This document shows positions 1-5,680 of a stretch of 5,680 nucleotides of DNA, one piece after another; within the stretch, counting starts at the first letter, position 1; the number at the start of each line of letters is the position of its first letter. The translations under genes and the position numbers were made by a program. Location of the stretch: assembly GCA_012518765.1 (NCBI GenBank), contig JAAYRN010000027.1, positions 1 through 5,680 on the forward strand. The letters run 5' to 3'. This stretch comes from Bacteroidales bacterium (GTDB lineage: Bacteria > Bacteroidota > Bacteroidia > Bacteroidales > WCHB1-69). The notes below the pieces were generated by a model. The model saw only the letters and a program-made list of their open reading frames with translations, was not told the origin of the DNA and ran no database searches.

Positions 1-955
1 AAGAAGAAATAGTGTGAAAAATAGAAAAAAATATAGTTTGTGAAACCGATTCGCTATAAAGCTGATTGTGATTGTAATATAAAAAAATAAGTATAAAACC
101 TATAGTTTCAATAATTAAGGTGTATATGAATATTTCTTTTACTAACGATTTAGTCCCATGAATATTAGTACTTAGCATTTCTTTCATAATAGATTGATAT
201 TGTAGGCTATTCCCACTATAAGAGGAAGCTAAATATGTAGCAAAAAACACAATATTTATACCCCCAATTTGCATGAGTAACATAATAATAAACTGCCCTT
301 TAAATGTAAAAGCGGTAGCTGTTTCCATAACTGTTAGTCCAGTTACACAACAGGCACTGGTTGAGGTAAATAAAGCACTTGTAAAATCAATTCCTTCTAC
401 TGTCATTTCGGGAAGCATCAATAATAAACCCCCTATAGATATGAGAATAATAAATAAGGTAATCATCCAGCCACCAGCACCTAATTTGAATTTATTAAAT
501 ACTGAGCTTATACTCGAAAAATCAAATAACATCATTACAAAAAAGTAAAGCTGAATGAATAAAATTGTAATATTTTCTATATCAATAAATTTAAAGTCAA
601 AAACTAAATGATTATGTAGTTTGATGTCGAAAAAAAGAAGTAGGATAAACCAAATAATAATTAATAAAACCAATATTCCTTGAAATTTATTTTGCTTAAT
701 GTATTCAAAGGAATGTTTGGTGTATAAAATAAGTAATAAGTACTTTACTACATAGAAAATGAGGCTACAAATGATGACTGTAGTACAAAAAAAAGTAGAA
801 TTTTCGGTTTGTTTAAATCCATAATAATAAGCAATAACACCTACGGTGAAAAAAGAAACAAATACACTTGCATATCGTAATACCTTTTGAACTATATCGA
901 TATAGTCCCAAACAAATAGCTTGATGTTTTCTCTGATTCTATGAAATAATTTCAC
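1..955 (-). CDS. trkH: TrkH/KtrB-family potassium uptake membrane subunit, C-terminus cut off by window edge
   Basis: Pore-forming subunit of a Trk/Ktr K+ uptake system in the inner membrane, gated by the cytoplasmic TrkA encoded just upstream. The reading frame is open from a GTG at 955-953 to the window edge, giving 318 residues. Four hydrophobic segments (about 28-46, 56-79, 92-109, 128-146) precede a typical first TrkH repeat: helix about 163-182, pore loop and filter TSTSACCVTGLTV at 197-209 (filter Gly206), and helix about 219-243. The visible part ends at FHTISS, which looks like the start of the second pore loop, so roughly half of the protein is missing. The GTG lies 2 bases after the trkA stop. 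It is the only plausible start: an in-frame TAG sits at 964-962, and the first in-frame ATG (codon 141) would remove the N-terminal helices. The roughly 160-residue N-terminal membrane region is absent from short KtrB proteins. The usual GGLG after the first filter reads GGIN here. Confidence 0.93.
   Translation of the reverse strand, partial: MKLFHRIRENIKLFVWDYIDIVQKVLRYASVFVSFFTVGVIAYYYGFKQTENSTFFCTTVIICSLIFYVVKYLLLILYTKHSFEYIKQNKFQGILVLLIIIWFILLLFFDIKLHNHLVFDFKFIDIENITILFIQLYFFVMMLFDFSSISSVFNKFKLGAGGWMITLFIILISIGGLLLMLPEMTVEGIDFTSALFTSTSACCVTGLTVMETATAFTFKGQFIIMLLMQIGGINIVFFATYLASSYSGNSLQYQSIMKEMLSTNIHGTKSLVKEIFIYTLIIETIGFILIFLYYNHNQLYSESVSQTIFFSIFHTISS
953..955 (-). promoter_or_regulatory. 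trkH: GTG start codon of trkH, 2 bases after the trkA stop
   Basis: On the minus strand the junction reads TAA-CA-GTG-AAA. An in-frame TAG three codons upstream (964-962) rules out any earlier start, and no ATG occurs in frame for 140 codons. No Shine-Dalgarno sequence is seen. The tight junction suggests that trkH translation is coupled to termination on trkA (inference). Confidence 0.8.
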
Positions 956-957
956 TG

Positions 958-1653
958 TTAACTATTGATTTCTACAAATTTTTCAATATCTTTGTTTTTA
1001 CCAAACAAGACTAAGGTATCTTTGGATAAAATGACAGTTTTGGTATCGGGAACACCTAAAACATGCTGGTTTTTGGTTCCCAAATCAAGATTTTCTTCGT
1101 TATAATCTCTTTTGATTGTAATTAAACTTAACTTATATTTATCTCTGAAATTTACTTTAGAATAGGTCATTCCGCAGATATGTTTAGGTACGGTAATTTC
1201 CATTACGCTGTAATCATCAGCCAAATCGAGATAGGACACTATGTTGGGATTGATTAACCTACGTGCTACCGATAATCCCACTTCTTGTTCTGGTGAAATA
1301 ATATCAGTAACTCCCATTTTTTCTAAAATAAATCGTTCGTTACGACCACTGGCACGGCATACAATGTGTTTTACTCCCAAATCAAGAAGTAAAGCAGCAC
1401 ATAAAAGTCTTTGTTCTAACGGATTGCCTATGGAAATAATCACGGTGTCAAAAGAGGTAATATCTTGTGAAATCAAAGCTTTTCTATCGGTAGCATTGAG
1501 TGTTACAGCATAAGAAACTTCATCGCTGATGCTTTCTATTTTTTCGTAATTGCTATCAATAGCCATTACTTCAGCACCTTTTTTTATCAAATTCAAAGCA
1601 ATAGCCGTCCCAAACTGTCCCATACCGATAACTGCAAATTTATTTAAACGCAT
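958..1653 (-). CDS. trkA: TrkA/KtrA-type potassium channel regulatory subunit (RCK_N + RCK_C)
   Basis: Cytoplasmic nucleotide-binding subunit that assembles as a ring on the TrkH/KtrB membrane protein and gates K+ uptake. At 231 residues it is a single-RCK protein like KtrA (about 220), not the duplicated enteric TrkA. Residues 1-130 form the Rossmann RCK_N domain: beta strand FAVIG, glycine motif GMGQFG (10-15), acidic residue at the end of strand 2 (Asp33) expected to contact the adenosine ribose, the NATD segment (53-56) and the strand IVCRA (97-101). The PEQE segment (121-124) lies where KtrA-type proteins have a regulatory acidic site; the exact equivalence is uncertain. Residues about 140-229 form the RCK_C (TrkA_C) domain, which in some Firmicutes binds c-di-AMP; nothing here proves that. 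The ATG at 1653 puts the glycine motif at the usual distance from the N-terminus. It is followed at once by trkH, so the two almost certainly form an operon. Confidence 0.95.
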   Translation of the reverse strand: MRLNKFAVIGMGQFGTAIALNLIKKGAEVMAIDSNYEKIESISDEVSYAVTLNATDRKALISQDITSFDTVIISIGNPLEQRLLCAALLLDLGVKHIVCRASGRNERFILEKMGVTDIISPEQEVGLSVARRLINPNIVSYLDLADDYSVMEITVPKHICGMTYSKVNFRDKYKLSLITIKRDYNEENLDLGTKNQHVLGVPDTKTVILSKDTLVLFGKNKDIEKFVEINS

Positions 1654-1702
1654 ACTATGTGTGTTAAATGTAAACGTGTATCATTTTAAAATACTAACTA
1701 TA

Positions 1703-1710
1703 CAAAGTCA
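1703..1710 (-). promoter_or_regulatory. possible promoter -7 box for trkA-trkH
   Basis: On the minus strand the bases read TGACTTTG, one mismatch from the Bacteroidota -7 consensus TAnnTTTG. It lies 49 bases before the trkA ATG, almost the same distance as the exact box in front of the MFS gene (47). No convincing -33 TTTG lies 19-21 bases upstream, where the terminator hairpin sits. A promoter is expected somewhere in 1654-1723 because the hairpin separates trkA from the gene upstream; this box is the best candidate. Confidence 0.35.
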
Positions 1711-1723
1711 TTTTTACCAAAAC

Positions 1724-1758
1724 AAAAAACGTTATCGTTTTGATTGATAACGTTTTTT
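1724..1758 (-). terminator. intrinsic terminator after the MFS gene, possibly bidirectional
   Basis: A perfect 13-bp inverted repeat, with arms at 1724-1736 and 1746-1758 (AAAAAACGTTATC and its complement), surrounds a 9-base loop. It starts about 20 bases downstream of the MFS stop codon. Each strand gives a six-base T run at the 3' end of the stem, so it could stop transcription in both directions. Its role here is most likely to end the MFS transcript and insulate trkA-trkH. Confidence 0.85.
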
Positions 1759-1777
1759 ATAAGTTTACAATATGTTA

Positions 1778-3436
1778 TTAGCTACTTATGTTGGGTAACT
1801 CCAAACCGTAGCCTTTTTTCTTATCCATAGCTTTCAATACAAATCCTAATATTAAAGCTGCAACTCCAAGTAAAGCCAACATCAACAGTGGATTTGTATA
1901 ATCATAAGAAATAGCAGCTTCGCTTGAGGTCATACTTCCAGCCAAAACCTCTTGTTCAATTTGAGGATTAGAGGCTTTTAGTATTTTTCCAATCAACATA
2001 GGGAATAACCACAGTCCAATGTTTTGAATCCAAAAAATTAAGGCATAAGCAGAACCTATTACTTTGCTGTCTACTAATTTAGGTACACTGGGCCACAAGG
2101 AGGCAGGAACTAAAGAAAACGAAGCACCTAAGACTAAAATAGTAACAAAAGCTAAGATTATACCTCCTATGTCGTTTCCTTTAAACAAAGGTAAAATAAA
2201 AGCAAAGGTCAAATGACAAACAATAAGTAGAATAGAACCAATCATTAACATGGATGCTGCTTTCCCTTTATTGTCAACATATTTTCCTATAATGGGTGTA
2301 ATTCCTACCGCTAATAAAGGAAATACAGCAAAAATAGATTCTGCCGATTGTCGCTTGTAAGACATAAAACAAAAAGCTACTAAAAATAAGACAGATACGC
2401 TAAGTAGAGCGAATTGTTTGATTCTTTTTTTACTGAAATTACTTATAAAAGCAGTAGCAGCAACAATTAGCATTACTCCGTATTGAATAATTGTAATGGT
2501 ATTGGACGCCCAAATGGAGTTTTTATCTACTTCAACAAAAGATATATTGCATTGCAACATGTTGACTGCGTATTTTTGAAATGGAAAAATAGCCGAATAA
2601 TATAAAACGCAAAGCAAGGCAACCAACCAAAATCCCCAGCTTGAGAAAATTTTCCCAATATCGCGAACCTTGAAAGGATCATCGGCTGCTTCTATTTCAC
2701 CGGTTTGAGTATCTAATTTTCTGTCCATAAAGAAGTATACTATAAACATTATCAATGCTATCATTAATAATATCAATCCAAAAGCAGCTGAACGAGAAAC
2801 GTCTACTGTTCCAAACATTTTAGCAAATACGGGAGAGAAAATCATACATGTAGCCACTCCCAATCGAGCCAAAGCCATTTCAGAGCCCATTGCCAATGCC
2901 ATTTCTTTACCTCTAAACCATTTAACTATACCACGCGAAACCGTAATTCCTGCCATTTCGACACCGCAGCCAAAAATCATAAATCCTACAGCTGAAAATT
3001 TAGCCGATGCGGGCATGCCTCTATAAAAAGGCGAAACTCCTAACTCATCGAAAATGGGAATGTAATTTAAGTTATTGTTAAACCAAACCTCAAGATTTGA
3101 ACCCATAAACGATTCTGTAATAGCATACCAATTGATGGTTGCTCCTATAAGCATTACTATACCCGATAAAATAGCTGTAAAACGTACACCCATTTTATCT
3201 AAAATAATACCCGCTATTATCAGAAAGAATATAAATACATTTAAGAAGGTTTCAGAACCTGCATAGGTTCCAAAAGCATCAGAATCCCAGCCTCGAGTTG
3301 TTTCTAATAAATCTTTTATGGGAGATAGTATATCCATAAAAATATATGCACAAAACATTGCAAATGATAATAATAGCAATGCTGTCCATCGCATTACGGG
3401 CGAGTCCTTTAGTAATTTTATTGTTTTTTCTGTCAT
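1778..3436 (-). CDS. MFS transporter of the MFSD1-like branch, predicted peptide or small-solute carrier
   Basis: Integral inner-membrane carrier of 552 residues. Its motifs match, from memory, eukaryotic MFSD1, a lysosomal dipeptide uniporter. They are motif A LDKMGVRF (79-86) after helix 2; GCGVEMAG then WFRGKEMALAMG (173-184) and ALARLG (188-193) across helices 4-5; YYSAIFPF (279-286) in helix 7; PIIGKYVDNKGK (381-392) as the second-half motif A; and SLWPSVP (446-452) followed by GSAYALIFWIQNIGL (461-475). Glu160 and Arg191 are 31 residues apart, the spacing of the Glu/Arg pair implicated in dipeptide binding by MFSD1. Differences from MFSD1 are extra loops at about 107-142 and 487-514, and about 50 extra residues with two hydrophobic segments (about 311-332 and 341-360) between helices 7 and 8, giving roughly 14 membrane spans. 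The ATG at 3436 leaves a short cytoplasmic N-terminus before helix 1. It appears monocistronic: its own promoter upstream and a terminator downstream. MFS membership is firm, the MFSD1 relation likely and the substrate inferred. Confidence 0.9.
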   Translation of the reverse strand: MTEKTIKLLKDSPVMRWTALLLLSFAMFCAYIFMDILSPIKDLLETTRGWDSDAFGTYAGSETFLNVFIFFLIIAGIILDKMGVRFTAILSGIVMLIGATINWYAITESFMGSNLEVWFNNNLNYIPIFDELGVSPFYRGMPASAKFSAVGFMIFGCGVEMAGITVSRGIVKWFRGKEMALAMGSEMALARLGVATCMIFSPVFAKMFGTVDVSRSAAFGLILLMIALIMFIVYFFMDRKLDTQTGEIEAADDPFKVRDIGKIFSSWGFWLVALLCVLYYSAIFPFQKYAVNMLQCNISFVEVDKNSIWASNTITIIQYGVMLIVAATAFISNFSKKRIKQFALLSVSVLFLVAFCFMSYKRQSAESIFAVFPLLAVGITPIIGKYVDNKGKAASMLMIGSILLIVCHLTFAFILPLFKGNDIGGIILAFVTILVLGASFSLVPASLWPSVPKLVDSKVIGSAYALIFWIQNIGLWLFPMLIGKILKASNPQIEQEVLAGSMTSSEAAISYDYTNPLLMLALLGVAALILGFVLKAMDKKKGYGLELPNISS

Positions 3437-3468
3437 TTTGTTTAATTTAAAATTAGTATATATTTTTG
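3437..3468 (+). promoter_or_regulatory. possible plus-strand promoter, antisense to the natB end
   Basis: The plus strand carries TTTG (3437-3440), a 20-base spacer and TATTTTTG (3461-3468), matching the Bacteroidota layout TTTG-N19-21-TAnnTTTG in both boxes. It would fire away from the MFS gene and run into natB from behind. The region is very AT-rich, so a chance match is quite possible. Confidence 0.25.
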
Positions 3469-3483
3469 TTATTTTCAGATATG

Positions 3484-3491
3484 CAAATGTA
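3484..3491 (-). promoter_or_regulatory. Bacteroidota-type promoter -7 box for the MFS gene
   Basis: The minus strand reads TACATTTG, an exact match to TAnnTTTG, and continues CA as is frequent in such promoters. It ends 47 bases before the MFS ATG, so a leader of about 40 A/T-rich bases is expected, with no Shine-Dalgarno sequence. A -33 TTTG is not evident at the normal spacing. Confidence 0.6.
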
Positions 3492-3528
3492 GTTTAATTT
3501 GTTTTAATAAGGAGAAAAAAAAATGTTT

Positions 3529-4911
3529 TTACCAATTTTTATATCTTATCCACTTCCAAAGTTCTTTGTAAGTGATTTTTTTCCCATATAATAAAATTCC
3601 TGTTCTGTAAATCTTAGAAGCAAACCATACCGAAGCAATGCAACCTATGACCATCAAGCTACAGGATAAAATAATTTCCCATGTTTGTACGGCTTCTATT
3701 CCAAATGGAATACGAATAAGCATAGCAATAGGGGAGGTAAAAGGTATAATCGAAAACCAAAAAGCTACAGCACCATCTGGATTTTCGGCTATGTATTGAG
3801 CTGCTACAAAAGTGAGTAATAGTGGTAGCGTTAATGGTAACATAAATTGCTGTGTGTCGGTTTCATTGTCGACCGCTCCTCCGATAGCTGCATAAAGTGA
3901 GGCGTATAAAAAATAGCCACATACAAAGAAAAATAAGAAGAAAAATATAATTTGAGTAAAATTAATGCTCATTAAAGATGTGATAAAATCATTTTCAACT
4001 ATATTGTTTATGTTGGCATCTACCGTTTTATTATCGGAAGGAATGTAGTGGTAGTAGCTTTCGGGCATATTTTCCTGTGCAACAGCTATTTTATTTGTTT
4101 CAGGAGTAAATACATTGGGGAAACTAAATTTAACTATACCCAATATTATTATCAAAGACAGCACCCATATCATAAGTTGGGTAAAACCAATTAAAGCTAC
4201 TCCAATAATTTTACCTATCATTAATTGTATGGGTTTGACAGAAGAAACTATAATTTCAACAATACGATTTGTTTTCTCCTCCAACACATTACGTAAAACC
4301 ATGGAGCAATACATGAAAATAAATATATAAATCAAAATTCCTAATATAAAACCAATAATCACCTGTATTTCTTTCAAAGTAGAATTTTTGTGCGACTCCT
4401 CACCATTTTTATCTATAAATGTTTGTCCCAACATGATTTTATTGGTTTGGCTGTTTATGTATACATCTAAAGAATCTTGGCTGATATTAAATTCATGTAA
4501 AAGTATGATATTAGATAAATTACGTTTCATTGATGCTAAAATATTCGACATGACACCACTTCCTAAGGAAGAGGTGGTATAAACCATTCCACCCAAGGCT
4601 GTCATGTTTTGAGGAATGTATAGCAACACATCTATTTCTTTATTGATTAAATCTTTTTTTAATTCATCCAAAGAGTTTTTGGTATATACGTAGCGAATGC
4701 TTTTATCGTTTGGGCTATCTAAGTCTGTAAAAAGTTTAGATTCATCTAAAACGCTTATAATAGTTTTGTCTTTGCCAAATTTGTCAAGTAAAACAGGAGT
4801 AAGAATCAATAATGACATAAGGATAGGACCTAAAATAGTCATTATTATAAATGTTTTCCTTTTAACAGCCTCTATATACTCACGTTTGATTATTATTAAA
4901 ATTTTATTCAT
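3529..4911 (-). CDS. natB: ABC-2 family permease, NatB-like
   Basis: Membrane subunit of a NatAB-type ABC exporter; the founding Bacillus system extrudes Na+, but many relatives have unknown substrates. The 460-residue protein shows the NatB/ABC2_membrane_3 layout. A cytoplasmic amphipathic start KREYIEAVKRKTF (9-21) leads into helix 1 (about 21-42). A large extracytoplasmic domain follows (about 43-180). Then come helix 2 (183-207), the cytoplasmic coupling segment VLEEKTNRIVEII (209-221), and helix 3 (231-260). A second outer loop (261-315) precedes helices at about 319-341, 356-374, 383-401 and 411-431, and a basic cytoplasmic tail closes the protein. The ATG at 4911 gives the conserved N-terminus directly. 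It follows natA by 18 bases with no Shine-Dalgarno sequence, so the pair is surely co-transcribed and forms one transporter. Downstream there is a run of nine T (3515-3523, minus strand) but no good hairpin, so the end of the transcript is unclear. Confidence 0.92.
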   Translation of the reverse strand: MNKILIIIKREYIEAVKRKTFIIMTILGPILMSLLILTPVLLDKFGKDKTIISVLDESKLFTDLDSPNDKSIRYVYTKNSLDELKKDLINKEIDVLLYIPQNMTALGGMVYTTSSLGSGVMSNILASMKRNLSNIILLHEFNISQDSLDVYINSQTNKIMLGQTFIDKNGEESHKNSTLKEIQVIIGFILGILIYIFIFMYCSMVLRNVLEEKTNRIVEIIVSSVKPIQLMIGKIIGVALIGFTQLMIWVLSLIIILGIVKFSFPNVFTPETNKIAVAQENMPESYYHYIPSDNKTVDANINNIVENDFITSLMSINFTQIIFFFLFFFVCGYFLYASLYAAIGGAVDNETDTQQFMLPLTLPLLLTFVAAQYIAENPDGAVAFWFSIIPFTSPIAMLIRIPFGIEAVQTWEIILSCSLMVIGCIASVWFASKIYRTGILLYGKKITYKELWKWIRYKNW

Positions 4912-4929
4912 GGATTGGAAAGGTGAAAA

Positions 4930-5680
4930 TTAGTTAGTATTTTGGTTTATTTTACTGACTTGTGATATAAATATTTCATTCATAGTGGGATAAATTTCTT
5001 GAAAACTTTGAATGTAAATGTGTGGAATTAGGGCTGATAATAAATCATTTGCTGTTTTTTGTTCGACTTGTATTAATGCTGTAAAAACGTCTTCTATTGT
5101 AGAAATGGATTTTACTGTGTAGCATGAAGGTAAAATAGAAGCTAAATCAATAGGGGAGGATGTTGTATATTGTATTTGAAAAAGATTTTCTTTAAATTGA
5201 TTTTTAATGCTTTTTATATCTCCGTCTAATATCTTATTTGCTTTGTCTATCAGTACTATATCATCACAAAGTTCTTCAACCGATGCCATGTTGTGGGTCG
5301 AAAAAATAATACTAGCTCCTTTCTTTTTTAATTCTAATATTTCATTTTTCAACAGGTTGACATTAATGGGGTCAAATCCACTAAAGGGTTCATCGAAAAT
5401 AAAAAACTTGGGTTCATGTATAACAGTTACAATGAATTGTAATTTTTGTTGCATTCCTTTTGATAATTCTTCAACCTTACGGTTCCACCACGAACCTATT
5501 TCAAATTTATCAAACCAATATTTCAGACGTTGTACTGCCTCTTTTTTGGGGATTCCTTTCAAGCAAGCTAAGTAAACGGCTTGGTCGCCCACTTTCATTT
5601 TTCTATATAAACCTCGCTCTTCAGGAAGATAACCTATCTGATTTACATGCTCTTGAGTTAGTTTTTGTTTTAAAAAAAAG
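4930..5680 (-). CDS. natA: ABC transporter ATP-binding protein, NatA-like, N-terminus outside window
   Basis: Cytoplasmic ATPase that powers the NatB permease encoded next. The frame is open from the window edge (first full codon at 5679) to a TAA at 4930-4932, giving 249 visible residues. The internal ATG at 5598 is not the start: the 27 codons before it contain the conserved Q-loop region, with NQIGYLPEERGLYRKM leading into it. Visible motifs in order (fragment numbering) are the Q-loop/PEERG segment (14-23), the signature ELSKGMQQK (about 71-79, the LSKGMQQK form usual in NatA), Walker B FFIFDEP (92-98) with catalytic Glu97, the D-loop SGFDP (100-104), and the switch histidine in FSTHN (His129). 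Residues from about 157 to the end match the C-terminal DUF4162 extension typical of NatA-like ATPases. Walker A and perhaps 70 N-terminal residues lie beyond 5680. The coupled arrangement with natB indicates an export system; the substrate (Na+, drug or other) is not shown by the sequence. Confidence 0.93.
   Translation of the reverse strand, partial: FFLKQKLTQEHVNQIGYLPEERGLYRKMKVGDQAVYLACLKGIPKKEAVQRLKYWFDKFEIGSWWNRKVEELSKGMQQKLQFIVTVIHEPKFFIFDEPFSGFDPINVNLLKNEILELKKKGASIIFSTHNMASVEELCDDIVLIDKANKILDGDIKSIKNQFKENLFQIQYTTSSPIDLASILPSCYTVKSISTIEDVFTALIQVEQKTANDLLSALIPHIYIQSFQEIYPTMNEIFISQVSKINQNTN

Noticed and set aside
273..548. 91-codon plus-strand ORF
   Set aside because: It lies antisense to the trkH first repeat, which has clear family motifs; its product shows no recognisable domain.
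1241..1513. 90-codon plus-strand ORF
   Set aside because: Shadow of the conserved RCK_N domain of trkA; no domain, promoter or context of its own.
3440..3500. 9-base direct repeat AAATTAAAC on the minus strand (3500-3492 and 3448-3440)
   Set aside because: It flanks the MFS promoter and resembles a paired operator, but in such AT-rich sequence two copies are expected by chance and no palindrome supports it.
3513..3535. Terminator after natB
   Set aside because: There is a run of nine T on the minus strand, but the only stems are weak A-T pairings such as AAAAA/TTTTT with a tiny loop.
4697..4933. 78-codon plus-strand ORF crossing the natA-natB junction
   Set aside because: Mostly antisense to the natB N-terminus; composition is that of a mirrored membrane gene, with no supporting signals.
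5207..5575. 122-codon plus-strand ORF
   Set aside because: Opposite the ATPase motifs of natA; its apparent length only reflects low stop density in that frame.
5596..5598. ATG as start of natA
   Set aside because: The frame stays open upstream and encodes the conserved IGYLPEERG segment, so this Met is internal.

Overview
The window reads as chromosomal DNA from a low-GC (by eye about one third) member of the Bacteroidota. Three things point there. No gene has a Shine-Dalgarno sequence. One promoter carries an exact TAnnTTTG -7 box, the Bacteroidota type. The protein sequences (an IGYLPEERG-type NatA ATPase, and a TrkH with an extra N-terminal membrane region) also fit. I cannot separate Flavobacteriia from Bacteroidia on this evidence. 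All five real genes lie on the minus strand, so transcription runs from position 5680 towards position 1.

Layout in the direction of transcription. First comes natA (4930 to beyond 5680), an ABC ATPase whose Walker A end lies outside the window. After 18 bases comes natB (3529-4911), its ABC-2 permease. A 92-base intergenic gap (3437-3528) holds the promoter of a 552-residue MFS carrier (1778-3436). That carrier belongs to the branch that includes eukaryotic MFSD1, the lysosomal dipeptide carrier. A perfect 13-bp hairpin (1724-1758) terminates this unit. Then follow trkA (958-1653) and, 2 bases later, trkH with a GTG start (955 to beyond position 1). These are the RCK gating subunit and the membrane subunit of a potassium uptake system. 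Coding density is high and no gene-free stretch exceeds 300 bases.

Functionally this is a membrane transport neighbourhood: NatAB-type export (Na+ or another substrate), a putative peptide carrier, and K+ uptake. NatA with NatB and TrkA with TrkH are working pairs; a link between the pairs and the MFS carrier is only conjecture. I found no mobile element, CRISPR array, RNA gene or defence system. The most interesting points are the MFSD1-like carrier, which keeps a Glu/Arg pair at the MFSD1 spacing but has an apparent extra two-helix insertion, the trkH gene that begins at GTG and is easily missed, its altered GG-x-G motif, and a possible plus-strand promoter with a tiny ORF opposite the end of natB.
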